The notes: generated by a model not told the origin, from the sequence alone. A stretch of 64,000 nt of DNA from Pseudomonas brenneri (GCF_007858285.1 NZ_VFIL01000003.1:310001-374000), one strand, 5' to 3'. Positions 25,491 through 34,879 are shown, counted from the stretch's first letter. Made by a program: numbers and translations.

Positions 25491-27242
25491 GCGTTCGCGG
25501 CTGTCGATCACGTGGATGCTGTAGCCGGCCACGTTCTTGGCGTGATGCTTGGCCTGCGAGGCCAATTCGGCCAGTTGACTGGCATCCAGGTGGCCACAGC
25601 TCAATGGATGCAGATGCACCACGCCAATGGACAGCGACAGCAGGGCGAATTCCTGACGCAGGCCTTGGCGATTCAGGGCGATAAAACAGCCGGCCTCCAA
25701 ATGCTCACTGCGGTAGAAGCGCCGGCACTGGGTCTGGAAATCATCCACCAACTGGTTGAGCCGCTTGCGCCAATCCTGGGCGCCGAGCACCAGCAAAAAG
25801 TCATCGCCACCAATATGCCCGACAAAGTCGCGGCTGGGGTCCACCCGGTCGTTGAGGCATTGTGCCAGGCACAGCAGCACTTCATCGCCACGCCCATAGC
25901 CGTAGATATCGTTGAACGGCTTGAAACTGTCGATATCCACATAACAAATCACTGACTCGCGCTGCTGCTGCAACAGCCGCGTCAGGCACTGCTGGATTGG
26001 CACGTTGCCCGGTAGCAGGGTCAGCGGGTTGGCGTAGCGCGCCTGTTGGATTTTCAGCTCGGTAATCAACTTGAGCACGTCGATCACTCGGCCCAACCCC
26101 AGGTAGTTGCCGTTCTGGGTGATGATGAAATCTTCTTCGATCCGTTGCCGCGCCCGGCTGGTCAGCAGGCGGCTGACCTGTTGCAACGACTGGCTCAGCT
26201 CCACGGCCAGGAAGTCATCGCTCATCAAGCGGCTGATGGGCTTGCGCGCAAACAGGTCGGTGGCAAACGGCTTGAGCAGCGCATCTGACAACGAGTGCCG
26301 ATGCACGATACCGATGGGCTGGCCAAGCTCGTCCAGCACTGCCAGGGAGTTGAGGTTGGCCTGGCGGCGAAAGGCTTCCAGCACATTGGCGGTAGGCGTG
26401 TGCTGGGCCACGGCGGGTTGTTCGTTGAGCAGGGCGCTGAGGTCGCTGGCTTCTTCGTTGAGCGAGACGCTGGTGCTGTCGGGCCTGGCCAGCATCAACC
26501 GCGCTTCCTGGGGCGGATGCTCCTGGGGACGACACAGCAGGTAGCCCTGGATCAGGTCCACACCCATTTCCGTCAGTACTGCCAATTCCTCCTGCAACTC
26601 GATACCTTCGGCAATCACCTGCGCGCGGGAGGCCCTGGCGATTTGCAGGATCGAGCCGACAAACTCACGCTTGAGCGCATCCTGGTGGATCCCGTCGATA
26701 AAGTGTCGGTCGATCTTCACATAGTCCGGACGCAACTCAGACCACAGCCGCAGGCTCGAATAACCGGCGCCCAAGTCATCCAGGGCAATCGAAAACCCCA
26801 TGTTGCGATAGTGATGCAGGGCGGTTTGCAGCAGTTGGAAGTCGTCGGTCGGGGATTGTTCGGTGAGTTCGATCACCACCTGGCTGGGCGCGATGCCGAA
26901 GTCGCGCAGCATGTGCAAGGTGCGCCCTGGTTGGTGGGTGGTCTCCAGCAACGATTCCGGTGAGACGTTGAGAAACAGCTTGCCCGGCAACTGTTGCTCG
27001 CTGAAGCGCCGACATGCGCTTTGCCGGCACGCCATCTCCAACTCATTGAGAAGCCCGCCCTGGCGTGCGACCGAAAACAGCGCCAGGGGCGAGTGCAACG
27101 GGCTGTTGGACGGGCCGCGGCTCAGGGCTTCATAGCCGAGGATGCGACGTTCGGAGAGGCAAATGATCGGTTGGAACAGACTGTGCAAACTGCCTTGAGC
27201 CAGGATGGAGCCCAGGGCATTCAGCTGTTCGGTCATGGTCAT
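25485..27242 (-). CDS. EAL-CBS-GGDEF protein, c-di-GMP phosphodiesterase/cyclase
   Basis: 585 residues, cytoplasmic. EAL domain (about 10-250) with GYEALSRGP, LFLNVSPESL, VIELTEQS, IALDDLGAGYSSL, YVKIDRHFI, AEGIE and QGYLLCRP, so catalytic residues look intact. Two CBS modules (about 285-410) probably bind an adenine nucleotide. C-terminal GGDEF domain (about 425-585) has CYVDIDSFKPFND and the signature GHIGGDDFLLV, with Asp in place of Glu. Thus hydrolysis of c-di-GMP is likely, cyclase activity less sure. The same architecture lies next to prc in other Pseudomonas. Starts at ATG 27242 with a weak Shine-Dalgarno; TAG stop is supplied by a REP. Confidence 0.85.
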   Translation of the reverse strand: MTMTEQLNALGSILAQGSLHSLFQPIICLSERRILGYEALSRGPSNSPLHSPLALFSVARQGGLLNELEMACRQSACRRFSEQQLPGKLFLNVSPESLLETTHQPGRTLHMLRDFGIAPSQVVIELTEQSPTDDFQLLQTALHHYRNMGFSIALDDLGAGYSSLRLWSELRPDYVKIDRHFIDGIHQDALKREFVGSILQIARASRAQVIAEGIELQEELAVLTEMGVDLIQGYLLCRPQEHPPQEARLMLARPDSTSVSLNEEASDLSALLNEQPAVAQHTPTANVLEAFRRQANLNSLAVLDELGQPIGIVHRHSLSDALLKPFATDLFARKPISRLMSDDFLAVELSQSLQQVSRLLTSRARQRIEEDFIITQNGNYLGLGRVIDVLKLITELKIQQARYANPLTLLPGNVPIQQCLTRLLQQQRESVICYVDIDSFKPFNDIYGYGRGDEVLLCLAQCLNDRVDPSRDFVGHIGGDDFLLVLGAQDWRKRLNQLVDDFQTQCRRFYRSEHLEAGCFIALNRQGLRQEFALLSLSIGVVHLHPLSCGHLDASQLAELASQAKHHAKNVAGYSIHVIDSRERL

Positions 27243-27253
27243 GATGATCTCGG

Positions 27254-27293
27254 TCGAAAAAAAAGGACCGGGTGCCTGGGGCGCCCGGTCCTT
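27254..27293 (-). terminator. Terminator of prc (minus strand)
   Basis: Read on the minus strand, GGACCGGGCGCC and GGCACCCGGTCC form a long stem with a short loop, followed by eight T (A-run at 27257-27264 on the plus strand). It sits between prc and the downstream EAL-CBS-GGDEF gene. Confidence 0.9.
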
Positions 27294-27360
27294 CATTTCA
27301 CGACAGAATGATGTCTATTTGATGACGCTCCGTGGAGCGCTCACATTAAATTGCCATCAC

Positions 27361-29442
27361 TTACTGCTTGGCCACCGTCTTGCTGATTTTCAGGTAGTCC
27401 AGCAGAATCCGCCCGGTTTCGCTCAGGTAGGCATCATCTTCCGGCTTGGTCTTTTCAGGTTCGGTCGGCAGCGCGTCTTCGTCTTCTTTCTTCAGCTCCT
27501 TGAGGGCTTCTTCACCCTTGGCCTTGCGTCGGATGTTCTCCAGGGCCAGTTGCTGATTTTCGATGTCGGTGTGCTGCGCACGACGGTCCACTTCATTGAG
27601 GCTGACGGTCTTCTCGGCCATCAGCTTCTTGGCCAGGGCCAGCTTGTCGCGGATAAACACGAACTCGGCATCCTTGGCGGAGCGGGCGTCATGTTCGGTC
27701 TTGAGCTGGGCCAGGTACGGCTTGAAGGGGTCCGAGGCAGGCTTGATGGCCGGGCGGATGGTGTCCCACGGCATGGCTTCGGGCAGGGCGCTTTCGCCGA
27801 TTTCCTTGGTGTCGATGATCGACGGGAAATCAATGTCCGGCAGCACGCCCTGATGTTGGGTGCTCTGCCCGGAAACCCGGTAGAACTTGGCCAACGTCAG
27901 CTTGAGCTCGCCATGGTTGAGCGGCTGGATAGTCTGCACCGTGCCTTTGCCGAAGGTCTGGCCACCGATGATCAATGCGCGGTGGTAATCCTGCATCGCC
28001 CCGGCAAAAATCTCCGAGGCCGAAGCCGAGAGGCGGTTGACCAGCAACGCCATCGGCCCTTTGTAGAAGGCCCCCGGGTTTTCGTCTTCCAGCACATCTA
28101 CGCGGCCATCGGCGTTGCGCACCAACACGGTCGGACCCTTGTCGATAAACAGGCTGGTCAGCTCGGTGGCTTCCTGCAAGGAACCGCCACCGTTGTTGCG
28201 CAGGTCGATGACCACACCGTCAACTTTCTCTTTGGAAAGCTCGGTGAGGATTTTCTTCACGTCGCGAGTGGTGCTCTTGTAGTCCGGATCGCCAGCACGG
28301 AAGGCCTTGAAGTCCAGGTAGAAGGCCGGGATTTCAATGATGCCCAGCTTGTAGTCCTTGCCATCCTGCTTGAGGTTGAGGACTTTCTTCTGCACGGCCT
28401 GGTCTTCGAGCTTCACCGCTTCGCGGGTGATCGACACCACCTTGCTGGTCTGGTCGTTCGGCGCATTGGTGTGCGGAATCACTTCCAGGCGCACCACGCT
28501 GCCTTTCGGCCCACGGATCAGCTTGACCACTTCGTCCAGGCGCCAGCCGACTACGTCGACCATTTCTTTGTCAGCCTGGGCCACGCCGATGATCTTGTCG
28601 GCCGGAGCAACCTGCTTGGTCTTGTCCGCCGGGCCTGCCGGCACCAGGCGCACGATCTTGACCTGATCGTTGTCGCTCTGCAGCACGGCACCGATGCCTT
28701 CGAGGGACAGACTCATGTTGATATCAAAATTTTCCGCGTTATCTGGCGACAGATAATTGGTGTGCGGATCGTAGGACATCGCGAAGGTGTTGATATAGGC
28801 CTGGAAGATATCTTCGGCGCGGGTCTGCTCCAGGCGGCTCAATTGATTCTTGTAGCGCTTGGTCAGCAGTTCCTGGATCGCCTTGGGCTCTTTGCCGGCG
28901 ATCTTCAGGCGCAGGACTTCATCCTTGACGCGCTTGCGCCACAGGTCATCCAGGGCGGCGGTGCTGGTCAGCCAAGGGGCGTCCTTGCGATCCACCAGCA
29001 GGGTTTCCTTCTGGGTGAAGTCGAGCTTGTCGACGCCTTTGTTCAGCTCACCCAGAGCGAAGTCCAGACGCGCTTTGACACGGTCCAGGTAACGCTTGTA
29101 GATGGTGAAGCCAGGCTGCAGGTCGCCGCTCTTGAGCAGGTCGTCGAACTGGGTCTTCCACTTGTCGAACTCAGCGATATCGCTGGCCAGGAAGTAGCTG
29201 CGCGAGGGATCCAGCAGCTTGAGGTAGCTGTCATAGATGATCACCGAACGTGCATCGTCCAGCGGCGGCTTGCTGTAATGGTGGCGCTTGAGCAACTCAA
29301 CGACGTTAAGGCTGGCAATCACCTCGTCGCGATCGGGCTGAAGCTTGTCCCAGCTGTTGGCTGCGAACGTATTGGTCGACAGCGGCAACAGGCCGAGACC
29401 AATGAAAAGAGCGAGGGCGGTGCTGGGGAACAAATGCTTCAT
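27361..29442 (-). CDS. prc: Tail-specific periplasmic protease Prc (AlgO)
   Basis: 693 residues. Signal peptide (MKHLFPSTALALFIGLGLLPLS...TFAAN). Helical N-terminal domain, PDZ domain (about 230-310, SLEGIGAVLQSDNDQVKIVR), then the C-terminal-processing protease core with the Ser-Lys dyad: Ser474 in SASASEIFAG and Lys499 in GKGTVQ. Cleaves periplasmic proteins from the C-terminus, including regulators of sigma factors. Long C-terminal helical tail DUF3340 (about 570-693, with ALKELKKEDEDALP). An upstream in-frame ATG at 29475 would add 11 basic residues; neither start has a strong ribosome binding site. Confidence 0.94.
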   Translation of the reverse strand: MKHLFPSTALALFIGLGLLPLSTNTFAANSWDKLQPDRDEVIASLNVVELLKRHHYSKPPLDDARSVIIYDSYLKLLDPSRSYFLASDIAEFDKWKTQFDDLLKSGDLQPGFTIYKRYLDRVKARLDFALGELNKGVDKLDFTQKETLLVDRKDAPWLTSTAALDDLWRKRVKDEVLRLKIAGKEPKAIQELLTKRYKNQLSRLEQTRAEDIFQAYINTFAMSYDPHTNYLSPDNAENFDINMSLSLEGIGAVLQSDNDQVKIVRLVPAGPADKTKQVAPADKIIGVAQADKEMVDVVGWRLDEVVKLIRGPKGSVVRLEVIPHTNAPNDQTSKVVSITREAVKLEDQAVQKKVLNLKQDGKDYKLGIIEIPAFYLDFKAFRAGDPDYKSTTRDVKKILTELSKEKVDGVVIDLRNNGGGSLQEATELTSLFIDKGPTVLVRNADGRVDVLEDENPGAFYKGPMALLVNRLSASASEIFAGAMQDYHRALIIGGQTFGKGTVQTIQPLNHGELKLTLAKFYRVSGQSTQHQGVLPDIDFPSIIDTKEIGESALPEAMPWDTIRPAIKPASDPFKPYLAQLKTEHDARSAKDAEFVFIRDKLALAKKLMAEKTVSLNEVDRRAQHTDIENQQLALENIRRKAKGEEALKELKKEDEDALPTEPEKTKPEDDAYLSETGRILLDYLKISKTVAKQ

Positions 29443-29526
29443 GCTGATTCGACGCGGGGGCAATTGATAACGCATATTAGGCCGTCTTTGAAGTCGCCGG
29501 TTCCATTTGGGCCGGTCGCATAATGC

Positions 29527-29554
29527 AAAAAGCCCGGCGCTACAGCAACGGGCT
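29527..29554 (-). terminator. Terminator-like hairpin in the prc leader
   Basis: Read on the minus strand, AGCCCG pairs with CGGGCT around a 12-base loop and is followed by TTTTT. It precedes prc (start 29442) and lies upstream of the divergent oxidoreductase. It may block minus-strand read-through or be a leader attenuator. Confidence 0.35.
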
Positions 29555-29580
29555 CAGTCCAGACTCACTATGGAGGCACT

Positions 29581-30543
29581 GTGAAAGCATTGCAAGGCGT
29601 TGAAGGTCATGTGGAGTGGGTTGAGACCCCAAGTCCTACATGTGATGTAGGCCAAGTTCGTATTCGTGTGGCGGCAGCCGGCTTGAATCGGGCCGACTTA
29701 TTACAGCGTGCAGGGCTCTATCCGCCACCGCCAGGGGCTAGCGAAGTGCTGGGCCTGGAGTGTTCCGGGGTCATCAGCGAAGTCGGTGCCGGCTCGGCCT
29801 GGCAAGTGGGAGACCGGGTCTGTGCGCTGCTGGCGGGCGGTGGCATGGCCGAAGAAGTGGTGGTGGATGCACGCCACGTACTGCCGGTGCCGGAGGGATT
29901 GTCCCTGGCCGAGGCGGCGGCGTTGCCGGAGGTGTACAGCACGGCCTGGCTCAACCTGTTCCAGTTGGCGGCGCTCAAGCCCGGTGAAAAGGTGCTGTTG
30001 CACGCGGGCGCCAGTGGTGTCGGCTCGGCAGCGATCCAACTGTGCAAGGCGTTTGGCAGCCCGTGCTGGGTCAGCGTCGGCTCGGCGGATCGCCTGGCCT
30101 ATTGCGAAGCCCTCGGCGCCCAGGGCGGCGTGGTACGTACCGACGGTATCGAGGCCTTGCGCGATTTCGGCCCGTTCGACGTGATTCTCGACCCGGTGGG
30201 CGGCAATTACGCCGCGATCAACCTCAAGCTACTGGCCCGCGATGGGCGCTGGGTGTTGATCGGTCTGATGGGCGGGCGCGAGGCCCAACTGGACCTGGCG
30301 CAGGTGCTGGCAAAACGCGTGCAAGTGCTGGGCTCGACCTTGCGTAGCCGTGATGAGCAGTTCAAGGCCGATTTGTTCAGTGATCTGAGTCAGCATGTAT
30401 GGCCGTTGTTTGGCGAAGGGCGGTTGAGCCCGCAGTTGGCCAAGACCTTTGCGATCACGGATGCCGAGGCTGCGTTTGCGGAGCTGGCGACCAACCAGAT
30501 TTCCGGGAAGTTGGTGCTGGTGATCGACGCAAGCCTGGCTTAA
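29581..30543 (+). CDS. NAD(P)H:quinone oxidoreductase, PIG3/zeta-crystallin family
   Basis: 320 residues, medium-chain dehydrogenase/reductase without zinc sites. N-terminal GroES-like domain (VRIRVAAAGLNRADLLQRAG, LYPPPPGASEVLGLECSG) and a Rossmann domain with VLLHAGASGVGSAAIQLCKA (nucleotide loop GASGVGSAA) and FDVILDPVGGNY. PIG3-type pattern PPPPGASxxLGLExxG is clear. Reduces quinones with NADPH. GTG start at 29581 preceded by GGAGG. Divergent from prc; a REP hairpin follows. Confidence 0.92.
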   Translation: MKALQGVEGHVEWVETPSPTCDVGQVRIRVAAAGLNRADLLQRAGLYPPPPGASEVLGLECSGVISEVGAGSAWQVGDRVCALLAGGGMAEEVVVDARHVLPVPEGLSLAEAAALPEVYSTAWLNLFQLAALKPGEKVLLHAGASGVGSAAIQLCKAFGSPCWVSVGSADRLAYCEALGAQGGVVRTDGIEALRDFGPFDVILDPVGGNYAAINLKLLARDGRWVLIGLMGGREAQLDLAQVLAKRVQVLGSTLRSRDEQFKADLFSDLSQHVWPLFGEGRLSPQLAKTFAITDAEAAFAELATNQISGKLVLVIDASLA

Positions 30544-30567
30544 ATGCCAATGCCGAATTGAAACCGG

Positions 30568-30609
30568 GTCAAAAAAATGTGGGAGCGGGCAAGCCCGCTC
30601 CCACATTTT
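30568..30609. repeat. REP palindrome serving as terminator
   Basis: AATGTGGGAGCGGGC-AA-GCCCGCTCCCACATT is a perfect inverted repeat between the convergent oxidoreductase and HAD genes, flanked by A-run and TTTTG, so it may act as a bidirectional terminator. Confidence 0.85.
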
Positions 30610-30638
30610 GATTGGGTTTCAATTCAGGAAAAGGGGTG

Positions 30639-31292
30639 TCAGGTCCACTGGTGGATCGGCCAGCCGGCCTGTTCGGCATGGGCCCGCAGCACCGGATCCG
30701 GATTCACCACCTGGGGAAAGTCCACTTTGCTCAACAGCGGCAAGTCATTGCGCGAATCCGAATAGAAGTACGCGCCTTCCAGGCTTTCACCTTCCTGCTC
30801 CAGCCATTGCATCAGCCGGGTGATCTTGCCTTCACGGTAGGTCAGTACACCGACTGTCTTGCCGCTGTACACCCCATGCGCCACGTCCAGTTCAATCCCC
30901 AGCACTTCCTCGATGCCAATGCGTGCTGCAATCGGCTTGACCAGATGAGTGCCCGAGGCCGAGATCACCAGGATCCGGTCACCGTTCTGGCGGTGGCGGG
31001 CGATGGTCTTGGTGGCGTCGCTGTAGATCAGCGGCTCGATAATATCTTCCACCCAGGGCTCTACCAGATGTGCGACTTCTTCCGGGGTACGCCCGATCAT
31101 CGGTTCCAGGCTGAAGTCCATGAACTCTTCCATGGCCAACTCTCCGCGGCTGTAGGCGGACATCAGTTCATGGTTCTTGCGCATGAACGATTCACGGTCC
31201 ACCCAGCCCAGGCGGCCCATCTGTTCGCTCCACAAGGTGGCGCAGTCGCCGTGGATCAGGGTGTCGTCCAGATCAAAAATTACCAAAGCCAT
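30639..31292 (-). CDS. HAD-IB family phosphatase
   Basis: 217-residue cytoplasmic HAD hydrolase of the SerB-like subclass IB. Motif I IFDLDDTLIHGD (nucleophile Asp7 and Asp9), helical cap, motif II LVISASGTH, and motif III/IV YFYSDSRNDLPLL. Likely releases phosphate from a small molecule. It lies 31 bp after the ATPase gene of the ABC importer on the same strand, so it may be the last gene of that operon and act on the imported compound (inference). Confidence 0.85.
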   Translation of the reverse strand: MALVIFDLDDTLIHGDCATLWSEQMGRLGWVDRESFMRKNHELMSAYSRGELAMEEFMDFSLEPMIGRTPEEVAHLVEPWVEDIIEPLIYSDATKTIARHRQNGDRILVISASGTHLVKPIAARIGIEEVLGIELDVAHGVYSGKTVGVLTYREGKITRLMQWLEQEGESLEGAYFYSDSRNDLPLLSKVDFPQVVNPDPVLRAHAEQAGWPIHQWT

Positions 31293-31323
31293 CAGTCATG
31301 CTTCCTCAATAAACGCTGCATCC

Positions 31324-32313
31324 TCAGGCTACCTCACACAGCGCAGCGGGATCGATAGAAAGTGCCAGGCGCTGGCCATCCGCATGCAGATCCTGGGCCG
31401 AGCGATTGAGTACGTCCACCACCAATTCCACGCCCCGGGCTTCGATCCGATAGCGGATCACATTGCCCAGCAGGCTATGGCTGCGGACCAGGGCGTCCAG
31501 TTCGCCGCTGCGGTTGAGCTCGATGGATTCGGGGCGGATAGCGATGCGCCCGTTGACCGGGCGTTGCAACAGCTTGCTGGCCTGCTCGGCATCCAGCAGG
31601 TTGTAGTTGCCGATAAAACCGGCGGCAAAGGCGTCCACGGGGGCGGTGTACAGGGTCTCGGCGTCGCCGCTCTGCACAATCTTGCCCTGGTTCATCAGGA
31701 AGATGCGGTCGGACATGACCAGCGCTTCTTCCTGGTCATGGGTCACGAAGATGGTGGTCAGCCCCAGCTCGCGCTGGATCTGGCGGATCTGTTCGCGCAG
31801 GTGTTTGCGAATCCGTGCATCCAGCGCCGACAGCGGCTCATCGAGCAGCAACAGGCGCGGCCGGGTGACCAGGGAGCGGGCGAGGGCGACGCGCTGGCAC
31901 TGGCCGCCGGACATCTGGTGCGGGTAACGCCCGGCCAGATCCTTGAGTTCGACCAGTTGCAGCACTTCCTGGACACGCTTATGGCTGTCGTCGCTGTTGA
32001 CCTTCTGCATACGCAGGCCGAAGGCGACGTTCTGCTCCACGGTCATGTTGGGGAACAGCGCGTAGCTCTGGAACACCATGCCGATATGGCGCTTCTGCGG
32101 GCTAACAGGAACGATGTCCTGGCCGTCCAGTAGGATCTGCCCGCTGTCCACTGGCGTCAGGCCGGCGATGCAGCGCAGCAGCGTGGACTTGCCGCAACCG
32201 GACGGGCCGAGGAGGGTGACGAATTCGCCCTTGGCGATCTCGCAATTGATATCGCTGAATACCGGGGTGGCGGCATAGCTTTTTTGCAGGTGCTGGACGC
32301 TGACGAAGCTCAT
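31324..32313 (-). CDS. ABC importer ATP-binding protein (Fe3+/AEP/spermidine type)
   Basis: 329-residue ATPase. Walker A LLGPSGCGKSTLL, Q-loop GMVFQSYALFPN, signature MSGGQCQRVALARSL, Walker B LLLLDEPLSALDAR, H-loop VTHDQEEAL; a C-terminal TOBE-like regulatory domain (about 240-329) follows. The signature has Cys where others have Gln. ATG 32313 overlaps the end of the upstream permease. Together with two permeases and a substrate-binding protein it forms a complete importer. Confidence 0.9.
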   Translation of the reverse strand: MSFVSVQHLQKSYAATPVFSDINCEIAKGEFVTLLGPSGCGKSTLLRCIAGLTPVDSGQILLDGQDIVPVSPQKRHIGMVFQSYALFPNMTVEQNVAFGLRMQKVNSDDSHKRVQEVLQLVELKDLAGRYPHQMSGGQCQRVALARSLVTRPRLLLLDEPLSALDARIRKHLREQIRQIQRELGLTTIFVTHDQEEALVMSDRIFLMNQGKIVQSGDAETLYTAPVDAFAAGFIGNYNLLDAEQASKLLQRPVNGRIAIRPESIELNRSGELDALVRSHSLLGNVIRYRIEARGVELVVDVLNRSAQDLHADGQRLALSIDPAALCEVA

Positions 32314-33110
32314 TGGCTTTTGTCCTTGTTCAAGAGGTTGGCGGCCCAAGTGAGCAGCAGCACGAAGAGGAAGTAGGAAATGACCACGGCGCTGGTGAAG
32401 TGGCCGCTGCTGTTGCGCATGTTGTTGAGGTACACCTGCAAGGTCTCGTAGCGCGTGCCGACGAGGATATTGGCAAACACAAACTCGCCGAACAGGAACG
32501 AGAACGACAGCAGCAACGCCACCATCAGACCTTTGCGCAGGTTAGGCAACACCACCAGGATCGCCGCCTGCCAGGTGCTGGCGCCGAGCAGTTGGGCGGC
32601 ATCCATCAAGTCGCGCAGGTTGATTGCTTGCAGGTTGTTGGTGATCGCGCGGTACATGAACGGCAGCGCCACGGTGAAGTAGCAGCCAATCAGGATCCAC
32701 GGCGTGCCGACCATCGCCAGTGGCCCCGAGCCGTATAACTGCAACAGCCCCACCGACGACACCACCGGCGGCACCGCGAAGGGCAGCAGGATCAGGATGT
32801 TCATCAGCGCGTCGAGCTTGGGAAAGTGGTAGTGCACCACAAATAGCAGCGGCAGGATCAGCACCACCGACAGGATCAGCGCGCCGACGCAGACCAGCAA
32901 TGACTGACCAAAGGCGTGCAGGAAGCGCGGATCGCTCCACAGTTGCACATACCATTTGAAGGTAAAGCCTGAGGGCAGGATGGTTGCCGACCAACTGCTG
33001 GCGAGGGAGTACACCAGGGTGCCAATCAACGGCAGCACCAGGATTGCGAACAGCAGGTACACCACCACGCGATGATAGAGGGCGACGGGGCTGGCTTCAG
33101 CGCGAGACAT
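32310..33110 (-). CDS. ABC importer permease, second subunit
   Basis: 266-residue inner-membrane permease with about six helices, beginning VVVYLLFAILVLPLIGTLVYS. The inner coupling loop EAA-like motif is DAAQLLGASTWQAAILVVLP (about residues 178-197). Resembles PotC/PhnV-type subunits. AGGAGCTACC precedes the ATG. Its start overlaps the end of the first permease by 14 bases and its stop overlaps the ATPase start, indicating translational coupling. Confidence 0.9.
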   Translation of the reverse strand: MSRAEASPVALYHRVVVYLLFAILVLPLIGTLVYSLASSWSATILPSGFTFKWYVQLWSDPRFLHAFGQSLLVCVGALILSVVLILPLLFVVHYHFPKLDALMNILILLPFAVPPVVSSVGLLQLYGSGPLAMVGTPWILIGCYFTVALPFMYRAITNNLQAINLRDLMDAAQLLGASTWQAAILVVLPNLRKGLMVALLLSFSFLFGEFVFANILVGTRYETLQVYLNNMRNSSGHFTSAVVISYFLFVLLLTWAANLLNKDKSQ

Positions 33111-33942
33111 GGTAGCTCCTCTTGAGCAGCAGTTGATGGACCACGGTGACCACGGTCATCAGCGCCACCAGGATCACGGCCAGGGCGCTGGCCATGTTCG
33201 GGTCCAGGGAAATATCGCCGGAAACCATCGCCGCGATGCGGATCGGCAGCACGTTGAAGTTGCCGGTGGTCAACGCATAGACCGTGGCGTAGGCGCCCAG
33301 GGCATTGGCCACCAGGATCACGAAGGTGCCCAGCAGCGCCGGGGTCAGCACCGGCAGGCCGATATGCCGCCAGTACTGCCAGCCATTGGCCCCTAGCAAC
33401 GCGGCGGATTCGCGCCAGTCTTCGCGCAGGGCATCGAAGGCCGGGTACAGCAGCAACACGCCCAGGGGGATCTGGAAGTAGGTGTACAGGATGATCAGGC
33501 CGGTCTTGGAGTACAGGTTGAAGTCCTGAATGATCCCGGCCTGCTTGAGCATGATGGTGATGCTGCCGTTGAACCCCAGCAGGATGATGAAGGCAAAGGC
33601 CAGGGGCACGCCGGAGAAGTTGCTGGTCATGTTGGCAAACGCAGTGACGAAGTTGCGCAGCGGCGAATCCACCTTGCGCAGGGAATAGCTGCCCAGCAAC
33701 GCGATGATGATGCCGAAGATGCTGGAGTAGAAACTGATCTCCAGGCTGTGCTTGATTGCCTGCACGTAGAACTTCGAGCTGAAGATCTTGCTGAAGTTGG
33801 CCAGCCCCCAGCCGAACTCTTCCGATTGCAGGCTGTTGACCATCACCCAGAACAGCGGCGCGATCTGGAACACGATAAAGAACAGGGCGAAGGGCACCAG
33901 GCACAGGGCGGCCAGCCATTTGCCACGGATTACTGAATTCAC
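33097..33942 (-). CDS. ABC importer permease, first subunit
   Basis: 281 residues, six helices, starting GKWLAALCLVPFALFFIVFQ. Coupling motif REDWRESAALLGANGWQYWR lies about residue 180. PotB/PhnU-like. GTG start at 33942 follows AGGAGCTGTTGAA; GTG overlaps the TGA of the phosphatase-like gene (GTGA). Part of a closely packed operon. Confidence 0.9.
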   Translation of the reverse strand: MNSVIRGKWLAALCLVPFALFFIVFQIAPLFWVMVNSLQSEEFGWGLANFSKIFSSKFYVQAIKHSLEISFYSSIFGIIIALLGSYSLRKVDSPLRNFVTAFANMTSNFSGVPLAFAFIILLGFNGSITIMLKQAGIIQDFNLYSKTGLIILYTYFQIPLGVLLLYPAFDALREDWRESAALLGANGWQYWRHIGLPVLTPALLGTFVILVANALGAYATVYALTTGNFNVLPIRIAAMVSGDISLDPNMASALAVILVALMTVVTVVHQLLLKRSYHVSR

Positions 33943-34745
33943 TTCAACAGCTCCTGGCAGACAGGTTTGTCGTGGGCCACGCCAAGCAGGGCGCAAACGG
34001 TGCCGCAGATTTCGGTTTGCTTGGGCTGGGCCTTGGGGTCGAGGCTGAACGCATCGCCGAGGACAAACAGCGGTACTTCGCGTTCCTCCGCCAGCAGACC
34101 GTTGTGCGAACGGTCGTTGTTCATGCCGTGGTCGGCGGTGACCAGCACCTGGTAACCGACATCGAGCCAGCCTTGCAGGTAGTCGGCCAGGATGATGTCG
34201 GCCGAGCGGGCGCTGTTGCGGTATTGCGGGGTGTCGAGGCCGTGCTTGTGGCCGGCGTCGTCGATATTCATCGGGTGTACCAGCAAAAAGTTCGGCGCGT
34301 GCTTGAGGCGCAGGCTTTCGGCATCGGCAAACAGGTGGGCGTCGGGATAATGATCGCTCCAGTAGAAATGCCCGTGCTGGATCGCCAGGGCCTCGTCATC
34401 GGTATGCCGGTCGCGGGCTGCGCTGAAGGGCGAGCGGTTATACAGCTCGCTGACCCAGTGGTAAGCCGCCGCTGCGGTGCTCAGGCCGGCATCCGTGGCG
34501 TAATGGAAAATGCTGCGCTGGGTGGACAGGCGCGAGACGTGGTTGTGGACGATGCCGCTGTCGATCGGCGCTACGCCGGTGAGGATGCATTCGTACAGCG
34601 GGCGGGAGAGGGAGGGCAATTCGCATTCCAGCTTGTACAGCGCTGCGCGTCCTGCGCCGACGTAGGCCTGGAGATGCCCCATGGCATGCCGGGCGACCTC
34701 GTAGTTCAGGCCGTCGAGCACCACAAGGATGACGTTGTGCTTCAT
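33939..34745 (-). CDS. Alkaline-phosphatase superfamily hydrolase
   Basis: 268 residues, no signal peptide, so cytoplasmic. Nucleotide pyrophosphatase/phosphonoacetate hydrolase-type fold: metal motif ILVVLDGLNYEV, nucleophile region LPSLSRPLYECILTG (Ser in the usual Thr position), LLVHPMNIDDAGHKHG (Asp, His) and VLVTADHGMNND (Asp, His). Two metals expected. Encoded within the ABC operon, between the substrate-binding protein and first permease, which suggests it hydrolyses the imported phosphate ester or phosphonate. The exact substrate cannot be named. Confidence 0.85.
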   Translation of the reverse strand: MKHNVILVVLDGLNYEVARHAMGHLQAYVGAGRAALYKLECELPSLSRPLYECILTGVAPIDSGIVHNHVSRLSTQRSIFHYATDAGLSTAAAAYHWVSELYNRSPFSAARDRHTDDEALAIQHGHFYWSDHYPDAHLFADAESLRLKHAPNFLLVHPMNIDDAGHKHGLDTPQYRNSARSADIILADYLQGWLDVGYQVLVTADHGMNNDRSHNGLLAEEREVPLFVLGDAFSLDPKAQPKQTEICGTVCALLGVAHDKPVCQELLK

Positions 34746-34795
34746 AGGGGCTCCGCAACAGTAAACATCGGTATGTCTGGAGGAACAGGGTCAAA

Positions 34796-34829
34796 ACTGT
34801 GGGGGCGGGCTTGCTCGCCCCCACACAAG
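34796..34829. repeat. REP-like palindrome inside the ABC operon
   Basis: TGTGGGGGCGGGCTTGCTCGCCCCCACAC is a near-perfect palindrome in the 134 bp gap between the substrate-binding protein and phosphatase genes. Such hairpins can stabilise the upstream transcript and set differing expression levels of a binding protein and transport proteins. Confidence 0.75.
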
Positions 34830-34879
34830 CCTGTTCCCACATTGGGTCTCCAGTGGATTGCCAATGTGGGGTGCTGGGC

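Noticed and set aside
27205..29523. Very long open frame (about 770 codons) antisense to prc
   Set aside because: It is a by-product of GC-rich codon use in prc; the protein has no family pattern, and prc motifs are unambiguous.
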